Source: an uncultured Porphyromonadaceae bacterium (GTDB lineage Bacteria > Bacteroidota > Bacteroidia > Bacteroidales > Muribaculaceae). From it: 6,457 nucleotides of DNA. The DNA is taken from assembly GCA_900554265.1 (NCBI GenBank), contig USGZ01000107.1, positions 1 through 6,457 of the forward strand, written 5' to 3'. Numbering within the stretch: the stretch's first letter is position 1; the number at the start of each line of letters is the position of its first letter. The notes under the pieces are model-generated. The model did not search any database, was not told where the DNA came from, and worked only from the letters and a program-made list of their open reading frames with translations. This document shows positions 6,447-6,457 of the stretch, piece after piece. The translations under genes and the position numbers were made by a program.

Positions 6447-6457
6447 CGCGTCCAACC

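Larger units (their letters stand above)
6277..6457. other. Non-coding stretch rich in short inverted and direct repeats, to the window edge
   Basis: No convincing gene was found on either strand. Two plus-strand frames and one or more minus-strand frames are open across most of it, but their products are Arg/Pro-rich and unlike any family I recognise. Structured elements seen: the palindrome AAACGTTT (6287-6294); a 6-bp hairpin with a TTCG loop (6309-6324); a 9-bp helix with one G-U pair linking GTGGTAACG (6303-6311) to CGTTACCGC (6376-6384); a 12-mer repeated with one mismatch, GCCGACAA(C/G)CGC (6360-6371 and 6383-6394); TCGCGTCC twice (6319-6326 and 6446-6453); and two GC-rich hairpins near the edge. 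It may be the downstream region of the TPR gene, an unrecognised RNA, or the leader of a gene to the right. Confidence 0.5.

Noticed and set aside
6310..6457. The start of a protein-coding gene running off the right edge on the plus strand
   Set aside because: Two plus frames are open to the edge, but both give Arg/Pro-rich sequence with no good start or motif. The stretch is GC-rich and short, so open frames are expected by chance.

Overview
The window most likely comes from a member of the Bacteroidales (phylum Bacteroidota) with moderately high GC. Three things point there: the flavoprotein and cytochrome b sequences resemble Bacteroides-type fumarate reductase/succinate dehydrogenase; two intergenic regions carry the Bacteroidota -7 promoter element TAnnTTTG; and the genes lack strong Shine-Dalgarno sequences. 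The genus cannot be fixed from this window; an Alistipes/Rikenellaceae-like organism is only a guess.

Layout, left to right. Positions 1-2928 hold two minus-strand genes of the succinate dehydrogenase/fumarate reductase operon, transcribed right to left: sdhC (five-helix di-heme cytochrome b, 1804-2928), then after 15 bp sdhA (FAD subunit, starts at 1788 and runs off the left edge). The iron-sulfur subunit gene sdhB is expected just beyond the left edge but is not visible. Positions 2929-3190 are non-coding and hold the sdhC leader and promoter, a dyad over the -33 element, and five 10-bp GATTAATC repeats that also form a perfect 18-bp inverted repeat. Positions 3191-5863 (minus) encode a complete PMCA-type (P2B) calcium-translocating P-type ATPase with its own promoter. 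Positions 5864-6015 are a divergent intergenic region. Positions 6016-6276 (plus) encode an 86-residue TPR-like protein ending in KDLYNP. Positions 6277-6457 contain no gene I can support but are dense in short inverted and direct repeats.

How the genes work together. SdhC and SdhA are parts of one membrane respiratory enzyme linking the menaquinone pool to succinate/fumarate; in anaerobic Bacteroidales it usually works as a fumarate reductase. The calcium pump and the TPR protein show no functional link to it beyond adjacency.

The least ordinary features are the GATTAATC array between the pump and the sdh promoter, and an extension of about 145 residues at the C-terminus of SdhC, which family topology would place in the periplasm. 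I found no mobile element, CRISPR array, tRNA or rRNA, and no evidence of a wholly new multi-gene system.
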